A stretch of 64,000 nucleotides of DNA from Rhodospirillaceae bacterium UBA6219 (GTDB taxonomy: Bacteria > Pseudomonadota > Alphaproteobacteria > Rhodospirillales > Magnetospirillaceae), in the NCBI GenBank assembly GCA_002435715.1, contig DISD01000096.1:3032-67031 (forward strand). The letters run 5' to 3'. The position numbers and the translations under genes are program-made. Positions 26,713 to 35,161 of this stretch are shown here, piece by piece. Under the pieces are notes generated by a model that was given only the letters and a program-made list of their open reading frames with translations, was not told the DNA's origin and ran no database searches. Numbering within the stretch: the first letter of the stretch is position 1; each line of letters begins with the position of its first letter.

Positions 26713-27342
26713 ATGGACTTTCAAGACATTCGGGACCGGTTGGTGATGGCGGCGTTGCCGCACGCGGTGTTCGACGGCTGGACCATGAAAACGTTGACCC
26801 AGGCCGCTTTCGACCTGGAACTGGATATCAGCTTGGCCGAACGCGCCTTCATGGGTGGTCCGGCCGAGGCGGTGGCCCATTTCGCCGATCTGGGCGATCG
26901 GCTGATGCTGGCCGATTGTCTGGACATGGATTTTCCCAACATGCGGACCCACGAAAAGGTCCGTGCCCTGATCAAGGCACGGCTGACCCGTTGGGCGCCG
27001 CACCGCGAAGCCCTGCGCCGGGCCCTGTCGGTTCTGGCCTTGCCGCAGAACGTGGTGTTGGCCGCCAAGGTCACCGCCAACACGGTGGATTGCATCTGGC
27101 GCGCCGCCGGCGATTCTTCGGCGGATTTTTCCTGGTATACCCGTCGCGCCACCCTGGGGGCGGTGTACACCGCCACCTTGATGTATTGGCTGGACGATCC
27201 GTCCGAGGATTGCGTTGATTCTTGGGCCTTCCTGGATCGGCGTCTGGCCGATGTGGGCCGGGTGCATTCCACCCGCCAGAAACTGACCACCATGATCTCG
27301 GGGCTGAAACTGCCCAAGATGATGCCGGGGCGCCGGGCATAA
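26713..27342 (+). CDS. COQ9 family ubiquinone biosynthesis protein
   Basis: A 209-residue helical lipid-binding protein of the COQ9 family, required with COQ7 for ubiquinone synthesis in eukaryotes and kept in alphaproteobacteria. Family features are the N-terminal TetR-like helices (ALPHAVFDGWTMKTLTQAA), AERAFMGGPAEAVAHF, KVRALIKARLTRW, and the C-terminal MYWLDDPSEDCVDSWAFLDRRL. AGGGG lies 10 bases before the ATG. Confidence 0.92.
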   Translation: MDFQDIRDRLVMAALPHAVFDGWTMKTLTQAAFDLELDISLAERAFMGGPAEAVAHFADLGDRLMLADCLDMDFPNMRTHEKVRALIKARLTRWAPHREALRRALSVLALPQNVVLAAKVTANTVDCIWRAAGDSSADFSWYTRRATLGAVYTATLMYWLDDPSEDCVDSWAFLDRRLADVGRVHSTRQKLTTMISGLKLPKMMPGRRA

Positions 27343-27360
27343 GGGATATTCCAGATCAAT

Positions 27361-27446
27361 CGTCATTGCCGGGCGTGACCCGGCAATCCACGGTGCCGAC
27401 GGTACCTGCGTCACCATGGCCCCCCGGATCAAGTCCGGGGGTGACG
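27361..27446. repeat. Palindromic extragenic repeat element (86 bp)
   Basis: The element begins CGTCA and ends TGACG and contains two strong hairpins: a 9-bp stem at about 27364-27386 and an 8-bp stem at about 27421-27441. Elements of this form (CGTCATTGCCGGGC... to ...GGGGGTGACG) are common between genes in alphaproteobacteria. It lies between COQ9 and the convergent IclR gene and may act as a terminator. Confidence 0.6.
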
Positions 27447-27468
27447 TTAAAGGGAATATGGCGGGGGT

Positions 27469-28257
27469 CTAAATCCGCCGCGCCGAGCCCAGGCGTTCCG
27501 ACAATTGGTTGGCCGCCTGTTTCAGTTCGCGCACCACTGTGCCGTCGGCGGACATGTCGAACATGCCCTGGATGCCCACCACCAGCATGGTGAGCGTGAT
27601 GCTGCCGGCGGCGTTGAACACCGGGGCGCCGATGGCTTCGACGCCGGGGACCAGATGATAGCCGGACACCGTGCTGATGCCGGTTTGGCGGATGCGGTCG
27701 AACATGGCTTCGATGGCCGACCACGACCGACAATCATGGGGGGCACGGCCGTCCTTCAATTCCGCTTCGATCAGGTGTTCGATCTGTTCCGTCGGCAGGT
27801 ATGCGCCAAAAATCTGCCCCGAGGCCGAGGACAGCACATCCAGGGCCGTGCCGGTGACCACGTTGACGGTAATGGCACGGTGCGGGCGTTCGTCGCGCAC
27901 GATGATCGGGCCGTTGTCGCTCCATACCGAAAGCGCGGTGGTTTCGTTGACTTGGTCGCGCAATTCGGCGATGGCGTTCAGCCCCAATTGCACCCGGTCC
28001 AGGCGGTCGATGGCGGCCAAACCCACATGCAGGGCCAGGGGGCCCAGGTCGTAAAGCGAGGTTTGGCGGTCTTGTTCCACCATGCCGGCGCGGATCAGGC
28101 TGACCAGATAACGGTGCGCCTTCGATGCCGGCATGCCGGCGACGGCGGCGATGTCCTTCAACATCATGGCGCGGTCGCCCCCGGCCAAGGCCCGCAGCAC
28201 TTGCATGCCGATCTCGATGGATTGGACGCCGTGTTTGCCTTCGCCGTTCTCGCTCAT
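27469..28257 (-). CDS. IclR-family transcriptional regulator
   Basis: A 262-residue regulator. The N-terminal winged helix (about 12-75: QSIEIGMQVLRALAGG, LKDIAAVAGMPASKAHRYLVSL) is followed by the IclR effector domain (about 90-255: NETTALSVWSDNGPIIV, GYHLVPGVEAIGAPVFNAAG). Members often control aromatic or glyoxylate catabolism; the target here is unknown. ATG at 28257 has AGGAG 11 bases upstream; an ATG at 28281 is possible. It lies downstream of the hydrogenase operon on the same strand, 58 bases away, but may have its own promoter. Confidence 0.88.
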   Translation of the reverse strand: MSENGEGKHGVQSIEIGMQVLRALAGGDRAMMLKDIAAVAGMPASKAHRYLVSLIRAGMVEQDRQTSLYDLGPLALHVGLAAIDRLDRVQLGLNAIAELRDQVNETTALSVWSDNGPIIVRDERPHRAITVNVVTGTALDVLSSASGQIFGAYLPTEQIEHLIEAELKDGRAPHDCRSWSAIEAMFDRIRQTGISTVSGYHLVPGVEAIGAPVFNAAGSITLTMLVVGIQGMFDMSADGTVVRELKQAANQLSERLGSARRI

Positions 28258-28315
28258 GACCGCTTTAACTCCTGTGGTCATCAACGCATAGCGGCGAAGG
28301 CGGGGTTTGGCAAGT

Positions 28316-29608
28316 TCAGCTATGTTCCATTTCCAGTTTCAGGAAATGGGTGGCACAAGAGATACACGGGTCGTAATTGCGGATGGCCTGTTCGGCCCGC
28401 CATTTGATCTCGTCGTCGGATTTGGCCAGGTTGGCCTGCACCACCTTCCACAGATCCAGTTCGATGACCTTTTGGTTCTGGGCGGTCGGCGGCACGATGC
28501 GGGCGTCCAGCACCGAACCGTCGGAATCGATGCGGTAACGGTGATAACAGATGCCGCGCGGCGCCTCGGTGCAACCATGGCCTTCGCCGGCGCGGATGGG
28601 GGCATCCACATAGGCCTTGTCCGCTTCCTCATAGCCTTGCACCAGTTTCAGCGCGTCCTCGCACACTTGCACCAGTTCGACGGCACGGACCACGATGGAT
28701 TTGAACGGGTTCCTGACCACCGGACCCAGCCCAGCCGCCTTGGCCGCCGCCTTGGCGGTCTTGCCCAGCTTGTCGTAATTCAGATTATAGCGGGCCAATG
28801 GCCCCACATGGTGGTTGCCGCCGTCCTTGGGCTTGCCGTGCAGCGCGTTGGACCACGGCACGTGTTCTTCTTCCACATGATCCAGGAATTGCGACACCGG
28901 GAAATCCAGGCCGGACGAGGTGACCAGGCGGCCTTCGTGGATGGCGTATTCGTCAGGATGACGCAGCGCCATGAAATTGTAATTCTGTTCGATGTCGGGG
29001 AAGTCGAAACCGCCGACCAGCTTGACGGTCGCCACCGAGGTCTCGATGGCCCATTTCAATTCTTCTTCCAGGGTGCGCAGCTGTTTTTTCGAGGGCAATT
29101 TATAGAAACCGCCGACCTTCAGCGCCACCGGATGGATGGCGCGCCCGCCGATGATTTCCAGGATTTCGTTGCCCACCTTCTTCAGGCGCAGCGCGTTTTC
29201 CACCAACGAGCGGTCGACCTTGGCCAGTTCCAGCGCGTCGGACAGGCCCAGGAAGTCCGGGGCATGCAGCATGTAGACGTGCAGCGCGTGGCTTTCGATC
29301 CATTCGCCGCAATAGATCAGGCGGCGCAAATCGCGAATGGGCTTGGTCACCGTGATGCCCAAAATGTCTTCCATGGCCTGGCTGGCCCCCATCAGATAGG
29401 CGATGGGGCAGATGCCGCAGATACGCGCGGTGATGTCGGGAACCTCGCGGAAGTCGCGGCCGCGCAGGAAGGCCTCGAAAAAGCGCGGTGGCTCGAAGAT
29501 GCCGAAATGCAGCTCTTTGACCAGACCGTTCTTGATCTTGACGTGCAACGAGCCTTCGCCTTCGACCCGGGCCAGGGCTTCGACTTTGATAGTGCGGGTG
29601 TCAGCCAT
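28316..29608 (-). CDS. NiFe hydrogenase large (alpha) subunit, group 3b type
   Basis: A 430-residue catalytic subunit of a cytoplasmic NAD(P)-linked hydrogenase (sulfhydrogenase-like). The Ni-Fe site cysteines are in RICGICP (Cys64, Cys67) and in DPCISCATH (Cys415, Cys418) near the end. The family His is followed by 9 residues (FLKLEMEHS) that would be removed by a maturation protease if processed. ATG at 29608 has AAGGAGGG upstream and overlaps the small-subunit gene by 8 bases. The order beta, cNMP-binding, gamma, delta, alpha matches 3b operons. Confidence 0.93.
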   Translation of the reverse strand: MADTRTIKVEALARVEGEGSLHVKIKNGLVKELHFGIFEPPRFFEAFLRGRDFREVPDITARICGICPIAYLMGASQAMEDILGITVTKPIRDLRRLIYCGEWIESHALHVYMLHAPDFLGLSDALELAKVDRSLVENALRLKKVGNEILEIIGGRAIHPVALKVGGFYKLPSKKQLRTLEEELKWAIETSVATVKLVGGFDFPDIEQNYNFMALRHPDEYAIHEGRLVTSSGLDFPVSQFLDHVEEEHVPWSNALHGKPKDGGNHHVGPLARYNLNYDKLGKTAKAAAKAAGLGPVVRNPFKSIVVRAVELVQVCEDALKLVQGYEEADKAYVDAPIRAGEGHGCTEAPRGICYHRYRIDSDGSVLDARIVPPTAQNQKVIELDLWKVVQANLAKSDDEIKWRAEQAIRNYDPCISCATHFLKLEMEHS

Positions 29609-30377
29609 GGTTGTCGCCCTCCTTGCGGAACGCGTCGGAATTGGCGTTGTAGGTGTGGAACAGACGGCGGATGTCACGGCTTGATTGCCCCAATTGGCCC
29701 AGGCGTGCCGCCAGGGCGGCGGTGTTGGGGCTTTCCATGGGGCCGAAGCAGCCATAGCAGCCGCGATCCTTGCCGGGGCAAAGGGTGCCGCACCCGGCCT
29801 GGGTCACCGGACCCAGACAGGCGGCGCCGGTGGCGACCATGCGGCACACCGTGCCGGTTTCCTTGCATTCCATGCATTGGGAATATTTCGGGATGTTGGG
29901 CTTGCGGCCGTTCAGCGCGGCGTTCAGCACTTCCAGCATCTGGTGTTTGTTGACCGGGCAGCCGCGCAGCTCGAAATCCACCGGCACGTGGTCGGAAATG
30001 GCCGTGGACGTGGTCAGGGTGTCGATATATTCCGGGTGCGCGTAGACGGCACGGATGAATTCCTTGACGTTCTTGAAGTTGCGCAGGGCCTGGATGCCGC
30101 CGGCGGTGGCGCAGGCGCCGATGGTGATCAGCACCTTGGATTGCTTGCGCACTTCGCGGATGGCCTTGACGTCATGGGGCGTGGTGATCGAGCCTTCCAC
30201 CAGCGACACGTCATAGGGGCCTTTTTCCACCTTGCGGGTGGCTTCCAGGAAATAGCTGATGCGGACTTCCTCGGTCAGCGCCAGCAATTCGTCTTCGCAA
30301 TCCAGCATGGTCAGCTGGCAGCCGTCGCAACTGGAAAACTTCCACACGGCCAGTTTGGGGCGCTTGCGTTCGGACAT
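29601..30377 (-). CDS. NiFe hydrogenase small (delta) subunit
   Basis: A 258-residue subunit carrying iron-sulfur clusters that wire the Ni-Fe site to the diaphorase. The proximal cluster motif is SCDGCQLTMLDCEDEL, and further cysteines occur in CMECKETGTVC, AACLGPVTQAGCGTLCP and RGCYGCFGP. There is no Tat leader, so the enzyme is cytoplasmic, unlike membrane uptake hydrogenases. It begins 2 bases after the gamma gene stop. Confidence 0.93.
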   Translation of the reverse strand: MSERKRPKLAVWKFSSCDGCQLTMLDCEDELLALTEEVRISYFLEATRKVEKGPYDVSLVEGSITTPHDVKAIREVRKQSKVLITIGACATAGGIQALRNFKNVKEFIRAVYAHPEYIDTLTTSTAISDHVPVDFELRGCPVNKHQMLEVLNAALNGRKPNIPKYSQCMECKETGTVCRMVATGAACLGPVTQAGCGTLCPGKDRGCYGCFGPMESPNTAALAARLGQLGQSSRDIRRLFHTYNANSDAFRKEGDNHG

Positions 30378-30379
30378 GG

Positions 30380-31216
30380 CTAAAGCTCCCTGATCTGGAA
30401 CAGATCGGCGACCCGGTCATAGCGGAACACCGGTCCATCCTTGCAGGTGAAATGCGGTCCCCATTGGCAATGGCCGCACAATCCGCAGCCGCACTTCATG
30501 TTGCGTTCCACCGACACCCAGATACGGCCGGTGTCCACGCCCTTCTTTTCCAGGGCCTGGGCGGCATAGCGCATCATCACTTCCGGGCCGCAGACGAAGC
30601 TGGTGGTGTTCAGCGGGTCGAAACCGCCGCGTGCCACCAGATTGGTGACCACCCCCACATTGCCGCCCCATCTTCCGGTGGCGCGGTCGACGGTGACCAG
30701 GACGTCCAGGTCGAAACGGCCGCGCCAGCGTTCCAGTTCCTTTTTATAAAGGATGTCTTCCGGGGTGCGGGCGCCGTACAGCACGATGACCCGGCCAAAG
30801 CGTTCGCGGTTGGCCATGGCCTGATAGATGGCGGGACGCAACGGCGCCAGACCGACGCCGCCGGCGACGAAGACCAGATCGTGGCCAAAGGCCGATTCCA
30901 CCGGCCACGACGTGCCGAACGGCCCGCGCACGCCCAAGGAATCGCCCGGCTTCAAGGCGTCCAAGGCCTCGGTCACCTGTCCGACCGAGCGGGTGGTGTG
31001 GACCAGCACCGAACGGTCGGCGGGGTCGCCCGAGATGGAGATGGGAACCTCGCCCACGCCGAACACGTACAGCATGTTGAACTGGCCGGGTTGGAAGGCG
31101 AATTCACCGCCGGCTTCGGGGACCAGTTCCATGGTGAAGGTGTCCGACAGGTCGCGCCGCACCTTTTCGATGCGGAACGGCACCGGCACCATGGGATCAG
31201 GAAGCGGCGCGTTCAT
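30380..31216 (-). CDS. Hydrogenase gamma subunit, FAD/NAD(P)-binding reductase
   Basis: A 278-residue ferredoxin-NADP reductase-like subunit that exchanges electrons with NAD(P)H. An FAD-binding barrel (about 10-105, with FQPGQFNMLYVFGVGEVPIS) precedes the nucleotide-binding domain (VFVAGGVGLAPLRP, VIVLYGARTPEDILY, CGPEVMM). The C-terminus has a 2Fe-2S site CGCGLCGHC plus CKDGPVF. It overlaps the cNMP-binding gene by 4 bases. Similar to sulfite reductase subunit B and the sulfhydrogenase gamma chain. Confidence 0.92.
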   Translation of the reverse strand: MNAPLPDPMVPVPFRIEKVRRDLSDTFTMELVPEAGGEFAFQPGQFNMLYVFGVGEVPISISGDPADRSVLVHTTRSVGQVTEALDALKPGDSLGVRGPFGTSWPVESAFGHDLVFVAGGVGLAPLRPAIYQAMANRERFGRVIVLYGARTPEDILYKKELERWRGRFDLDVLVTVDRATGRWGGNVGVVTNLVARGGFDPLNTTSFVCGPEVMMRYAAQALEKKGVDTGRIWVSVERNMKCGCGLCGHCQWGPHFTCKDGPVFRYDRVADLFQIREL

Positions 31217-31794
31217 GATTTCGCGTCCTTCTTCTTCGCCTTCTTCAGCCGCGCATCCGGGGAACGGTTGGTGCCCTTGGACTTCTTCGCGGCTTTTTCG
31301 GCTTTTTCCTTTTTCACTTTGGCTGGTTTAGGAGGGGCGTAAAGGTCCAGCATCTGCAGCCGCGACGCCGACAGGCGGTGGGCCATGATGGGCAGGAAAC
31401 GGCGCAGCACGTCGTATCCCAGGGCCGGCTCGGCCTCCATCTTGCGACGCAGGCATTGGGCGTCGAAGGACAGCGCGCGGACCAGGGTCAGCGCCCTGGC
31501 ATCGAAGGTCAGCCGATAAGGCGGCACCAGCCACGACCATCCGGCCACTTCGCCTTCGGTGATGGTTTCGACGACGATGGGCGGGCGGGCGGGCTGGTCG
31601 ATTTCGATGGCCACCGTACCGGATCGGATCAGATAGAACTTGTCCGCCGAATCGCCTTGGCGGAACAGCATCGATCCCGCCTCGAAGCGTTCGTTGGCGG
31701 CGCAGCCGACCAGCAGGTCGCGCAAGGAGGGGGCGATTCCTTGGAAGAAGGGATGTTCCTGGAGGACACCCGCAAGATTGTCCGGCTTGACCAT
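31213..31794 (-). CDS. Cyclic nucleotide-binding protein within the hydrogenase operon
   Basis: A 193-residue protein with a single cNMP-binding domain (about 15-130: FEAGSMLFRQGDSADKFYLI, TEGEVAGWSWLVPPYRLTFDARA) and no DNA-binding HTH. The C-terminal 40 residues are strongly basic and Lys/Ala-rich. The phosphate-binding cassette reads EVAGWSWLVPPYRLTF, lacking the GE-L-AL-RAA pattern of true cAMP binders. Such a gene is common in group 3b operons; its role is unknown. ATG at 31794 is 2 bases after the beta gene; the longer frame is an overlap with the beta gene. Confidence 0.85.
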   Translation of the reverse strand: MVKPDNLAGVLQEHPFFQGIAPSLRDLLVGCAANERFEAGSMLFRQGDSADKFYLIRSGTVAIEIDQPARPPIVVETITEGEVAGWSWLVPPYRLTFDARALTLVRALSFDAQCLRRKMEAEPALGYDVLRRFLPIMAHRLSASRLQMLDLYAPPKPAKVKKEKAEKAAKKSKGTNRSPDARLKKAKKKDAKS

Positions 31795-31796
31795 GG

Positions 31797-32927
31797 TCAG
31801 ATCCTTTCTTGCCCAGTGATGGCGGCGGCTTCCTCGGTGATGTCGATGCCCACCGGGCACCAGGTGGTGCAGCGGCCGCAGCCGACACATCCCTGCTCGC
31901 CGAACTGGTCGACCCAGGTGGACAATTTGTGGGTGATCCATTGGCGATAGCGCGAGCGCGTCTCGGTGCGCACGGCACCGCCATGGATGTAGGAAAAGTC
32001 CATGGTGAAGCACGAATCCCACTTGCGCCACCGTTCGGCGTTGTCACCCTTCAAATCGGTGACGTCTTCCACCGTGGTGCAGAAGCAGGTGGGGCAGACC
32101 ATGGTGCAATTGCCGCAAGACAGACAGCGTTCCGCCACCTTGTCCCATCGCGGATGGTCCGGTTGGGCGGACAGTTTGCGGGCGGCTTCGGCGTCCAGAT
32201 GCTTGTCCTGACGGGCGGCGTTCTTCACCGCCAGGCCAGCGGCCTTGATTTCGGCGGCGCCGGCGGCGGGGGCCTTCAACGCCTTCAACAGCTTGGCGCC
32301 TTGGGGGGTGCCGGCCTCGGCGACGAAGCCATGGTGCTTTTGTACGAAGATTTCGGTCAGCTTGATGTCGTAACCGTGGCTGACTTCCGGTCCGGTGCCC
32401 ATGGCGGCGCAAAAACAGGTGGCCTGAGCCTCGGCGCATTGCACGGCGACGATGAAGGCGTTGGCCAGACGGGATTGATAGCCGGGATCGGCATAGGAGC
32501 GGTCGCCGAACACCTTGGCCTGGCGGTCGATGGCCGCCAACTCGCAGGCCCGTACCCCGATCAAGGCCAGGGGCGGCGGTGGAGGGGGCGGCGGCTCGAC
32601 GGCGAAGCCGCTGTCTTGGCGGCGGGCGGCGAACAATTTCTGGCGGGGGGGATAAAGCTGGCGTTTCCAGCCCTGGGGGGCCAGCCCGTAACCGAACAAA
32701 GCCTGATCGTCACGACGTTTCAGCCGGTAATGGCCGGCGCTTTGATCCGCCCCCCAGCCGGCGGGCAGGTCGGCGATACTGTCGATGTCGTCATAAATGA
32801 CGGCGTCGTCGGCAAGAGAAGGGCCGATGACCTGGCGCCCCTGGCGGACCAGAGCCGAGATCAAAGCCCCCAGCCCGTCCATGTCGAGAAGATATGGAAT
32901 GGCATTCTTACTGTTGGGCTGGGCCAT
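31797..32927 (-). CDS. Hydrogenase beta subunit, 4Fe-4S ferredoxin type
   Basis: A 376-residue electron-transfer subunit related to anaerobic sulfite reductase subunit A. Two 4Fe-4S motifs lie near the C-terminus: CLSCGNCTMVCPTCFC and CVGCGRCTTWCPVGID. An earlier Cys-bearing region includes GVRACELAAIDRQ. ATG at 32927 has a GGAGGGGG site upstream; a GTG 5 codons earlier is less likely. First gene of the five-gene hydrogenase operon. I could not identify an FNR or sigma-54 site with confidence in the 242 bases upstream. Confidence 0.92.
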   Translation of the reverse strand: MAQPNSKNAIPYLLDMDGLGALISALVRQGRQVIGPSLADDAVIYDDIDSIADLPAGWGADQSAGHYRLKRRDDQALFGYGLAPQGWKRQLYPPRQKLFAARRQDSGFAVEPPPPPPPPLALIGVRACELAAIDRQAKVFGDRSYADPGYQSRLANAFIVAVQCAEAQATCFCAAMGTGPEVSHGYDIKLTEIFVQKHHGFVAEAGTPQGAKLLKALKAPAAGAAEIKAAGLAVKNAARQDKHLDAEAARKLSAQPDHPRWDKVAERCLSCGNCTMVCPTCFCTTVEDVTDLKGDNAERWRKWDSCFTMDFSYIHGGAVRTETRSRYRQWITHKLSTWVDQFGEQGCVGCGRCTTWCPVGIDITEEAAAITGQERI

Positions 32928-33169
32928 GATCACCCCCTCCACTCAGTAATGGATGAAAGGATGCTACACCCGAATGACAAAGTCGCCAATCGCCGACTTC
33001 ACGAGTATACGCATGGCGGCTTTGAGTTTATTTTGGTGGCAGGGACAAATATTTCACACTCAAATGATATTGATTTTGATGCGCAGGTCGGGGGCTTGTC
33101 CAAGGTCAAAGGCAACCGTGGCGCGATTGGCTAAACAGCCGGAAAACACTCCACCCCCGGGAGGGGCCT

Positions 33170-34120
33170 ATGATCACCGAGCGCGTCGACAACATCACCC
33201 GCATTCCGGCGCCATATCGCAGCGCCCTGCCGCCTTGTCCGCCCAGCGTCAAGATCGAGCTGACGGCGCGGTGCGATTTGGCATGTTTCTTCTGTGCCAC
33301 CAGCCAGCGTCTGCGCGACAAGCGCGACATGGATTGGGATTTGCTGGTTCGGCTGATGGGCGAGATGCGCGAGGCCGGGGTGGAAGAACTGGGCATGTTC
33401 TATTTGGGCGAGTCCATGTTGTATCCCCGCTTGGCCGAGGCCATCGACGTCGCCAAGAACAAATTCGGCTATCCCTATGTGTTCCTGACCACCAATGGCC
33501 GTCTGGCCACCCCGGATCGCCTGCGTGAGTGTTTCGAGGCGGGGTTGGATTCGCTGAAATTCTCGTTCAACTGGGCCGATGCCAGCCAGGCCAAGGAAAT
33601 CACCCGCGTCGATTGCTTCGACGACGTGGTCGCCCACATCCTGGCGGCGCGCCCCATCCGCGACGAGGTGGAAGCCCGCACCGGCCGTCGTTGCGGTCTG
33701 TATGCGTCCTCGATCCAATATGACGGCGAACAGCGGGAACGCATGGAACAGGCGGTGCAGCAGATCCTGCCCGCCGTCGACCAGCATTACTGGTTGCCGC
33801 TTTACGGTCAGGCCGGCTTGACCGTCGGCGAACGCGGCACCAAGCCGGTGGCCGGCAATGTGGGGCGTGCCGACGCCATGCGTCAACCGCTGCCGTGCTG
33901 GTCGCTGTTCACCGAAGGCCACGTCACCTGGGACGGTCGTTTGGCCGCCTGTTGCTTCGACCATGACGGCCGCTTCGACATGGGGGACCTGACCCGCCAA
34001 GGCTTCATGGAGGCTTGGCATTCCGCCCCGTTCCAAAAGCTGCGTCAAGCGAACCTGGACGAGGACGTCACCGGCACCCAATGCGAAGATTGCATCGCTT
34101 ATCGCAAGCACGAGGGGTAA
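33170..34120 (+). CDS. Radical SAM protein with SPASM-like C-terminus
   Basis: A 316-residue radical SAM enzyme. The SAM cluster motif is CDLACFFC (about residues 34-41), within KIELTARCDLACFFCATSQ. The C-terminal region has extra cysteines typical of SPASM/Twitch domains: PLPCWSLF, AACCFDHDGRF and QCEDC. Such enzymes modify peptides or other substrates; none can be inferred from the neighbours. GGGAGGGG lies directly before the ATG. It is divergent from the hydrogenase operon and 80 bases before a GNAT gene. Confidence 0.85.
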   Translation: MITERVDNITRIPAPYRSALPPCPPSVKIELTARCDLACFFCATSQRLRDKRDMDWDLLVRLMGEMREAGVEELGMFYLGESMLYPRLAEAIDVAKNKFGYPYVFLTTNGRLATPDRLRECFEAGLDSLKFSFNWADASQAKEITRVDCFDDVVAHILAARPIRDEVEARTGRRCGLYASSIQYDGEQRERMEQAVQQILPAVDQHYWLPLYGQAGLTVGERGTKPVAGNVGRADAMRQPLPCWSLFTEGHVTWDGRLAACCFDHDGRFDMGDLTRQGFMEAWHSAPFQKLRQANLDEDVTGTQCEDCIAYRKHEG

Positions 34121-34199
34121 CCCCCTTCCATGTCTGGTTTTTTGCGATTGTCAACGCCCCGTCCCGTGCCCTAGAAAGGTTGCAAGCAAGGCGGAGCGG

Positions 34200-34703
34200 A
34201 TGACGATGCCCGAAATCATGTTGCGCGGTGGTGAAGCCGCGTACACGTTGCGAACGGCCCTGGAAGGCGATATCGCCCAAGTGGCCGCCATCGACGTTTC
34301 CATTACCGGTATCGAAAAGCCCGGTTACTGGGAAGACATCCACGACCGCTATGTCCGCCAGCCGGCCGAGGATGCCGGTCTGGCCCATCTGAACCGTCTG
34401 TTCCTGTGCGCCTGCCAGGGCGAGACGGTGATCGGCTTCATCGTCGGCGAGATCCGCGCCTGGGAATTCGGCTCGCCGCCCTGCGGTTGGGTGTTCGCCA
34501 TCGGCGTGCGTCGCGATCTGCGCACCCGTCACGTGGCCCAGACCTTGTTCCAGGCGGCCTGTGATTCGTTCCGCGGCGCCGGGATCAGTATCATCCGCAC
34601 CATGCTGGCCCGCGAAAACACCCTGGCCATGAGCTTCTTCCGCAGCCAGGGCATGATGGCCGGCCCGTTCATCCAGCTGGAAATGGAGTTGCAGCAACCA
34701 TGA
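34200..34703 (+). CDS. GNAT-family N-acetyltransferase
   Basis: A 167-residue acetyl-CoA-dependent acetyltransferase. The fold is seen as YTLRTALEGDIAQVAAID (strand 1/helix 1), ETVIGFIVGEIRAW, then GWVFAIGVRRDLRTRHVAQTLF (acetyl-CoA loop, R-x-x-x-R-x-x-A/G variant) and ENTLAMSFFRSQGM. Resembles RimI-like enzymes; substrate unknown. Its stop overlaps the Rrf2 gene start by 4 bases, so the two are coupled. Confidence 0.85.
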   Translation: MTMPEIMLRGGEAAYTLRTALEGDIAQVAAIDVSITGIEKPGYWEDIHDRYVRQPAEDAGLAHLNRLFLCACQGETVIGFIVGEIRAWEFGSPPCGWVFAIGVRRDLRTRHVAQTLFQAACDSFRGAGISIIRTMLARENTLAMSFFRSQGMMAGPFIQLEMELQQP

Positions 34704-35110
34704 AGCTGCAAAAGGCCACGCGTTGCGCTTTGTTCGCCATCCTGGAACTGGCCGCCGATCCCGGCCGCCAGATGTCGGCCCATGAAATCGCCGAGAAATA
34801 CGGCATTTCCACCAACCACCTGGCCAAAGTGCTGCGCTCGTTGGGGCGCGCCGGGCTGTTGGAAGCGGTGCGTGGGGCTGGGGGCGGCTATCGTTTTTCC
34901 GGCTCGGTCAAGCGCACCACGTTGTTGGACGTCATCCAATTGTTCGAAACCATCGACCCGCTGGCCCGGGGCGAGCGCGAAGACGGCGACGACACCAAGG
35001 CCGGCGCGGCACTTTGTCAGGTGCTGACCGAAATCGAGGACATCGCGCGGGCGACCTTCGCCTCGATCAGCTTGGAAACCATGCTGAAGGTGGTTGAGAA
35101 GAAGGGCTAA
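34700..35110 (+). CDS. Rrf2-family transcriptional regulator
   Basis: A 136-residue winged-helix regulator: KATRCALFAILELA, SAHEIAEKYGISTNHLAKVLRSL and GLLEAVRGAGGGYRF are the Rrf2 signature parts. It lacks the three clustered cysteines of IscR or NsrR, having only Cys9 and one near 105, so it probably does not bind a standard Fe-S cluster. Coupled to the GNAT gene. A 9-bp hairpin spans its stop codon (35099-35121). Confidence 0.88.
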   Translation: MKLQKATRCALFAILELAADPGRQMSAHEIAEKYGISTNHLAKVLRSLGRAGLLEAVRGAGGGYRFSGSVKRTTLLDVIQLFETIDPLARGEREDGDDTKAGAALCQVLTEIEDIARATFASISLETMLKVVEKKG

Positions 35111-35123
35111 GCGCCCTTCTTTC

Positions 35124-35161
35124 CCGGTCTGGCGACCGTCCTTTTAATAAGGCCGGACCGG
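35124..35161. terminator. Hairpin at the 3' end of the collar-protein gene
   Basis: A 10-bp stem with one G-U pair (35124-35133 with 35152-35161) encloses the stop codon of the leftward gene. With the hairpin at 35099-35121 it separates two convergent genes. Confidence 0.45.

Noticed and set aside
32943..33169. FNR or sigma-54 promoter for the hydrogenase operon
   Set aside because: TTGAT and ATCAA half-sites occur near 33060-33085 but not as a TTGAT-N4-ATCAA palindrome, and TGGCA near 33040 has no GC 10 bases on.
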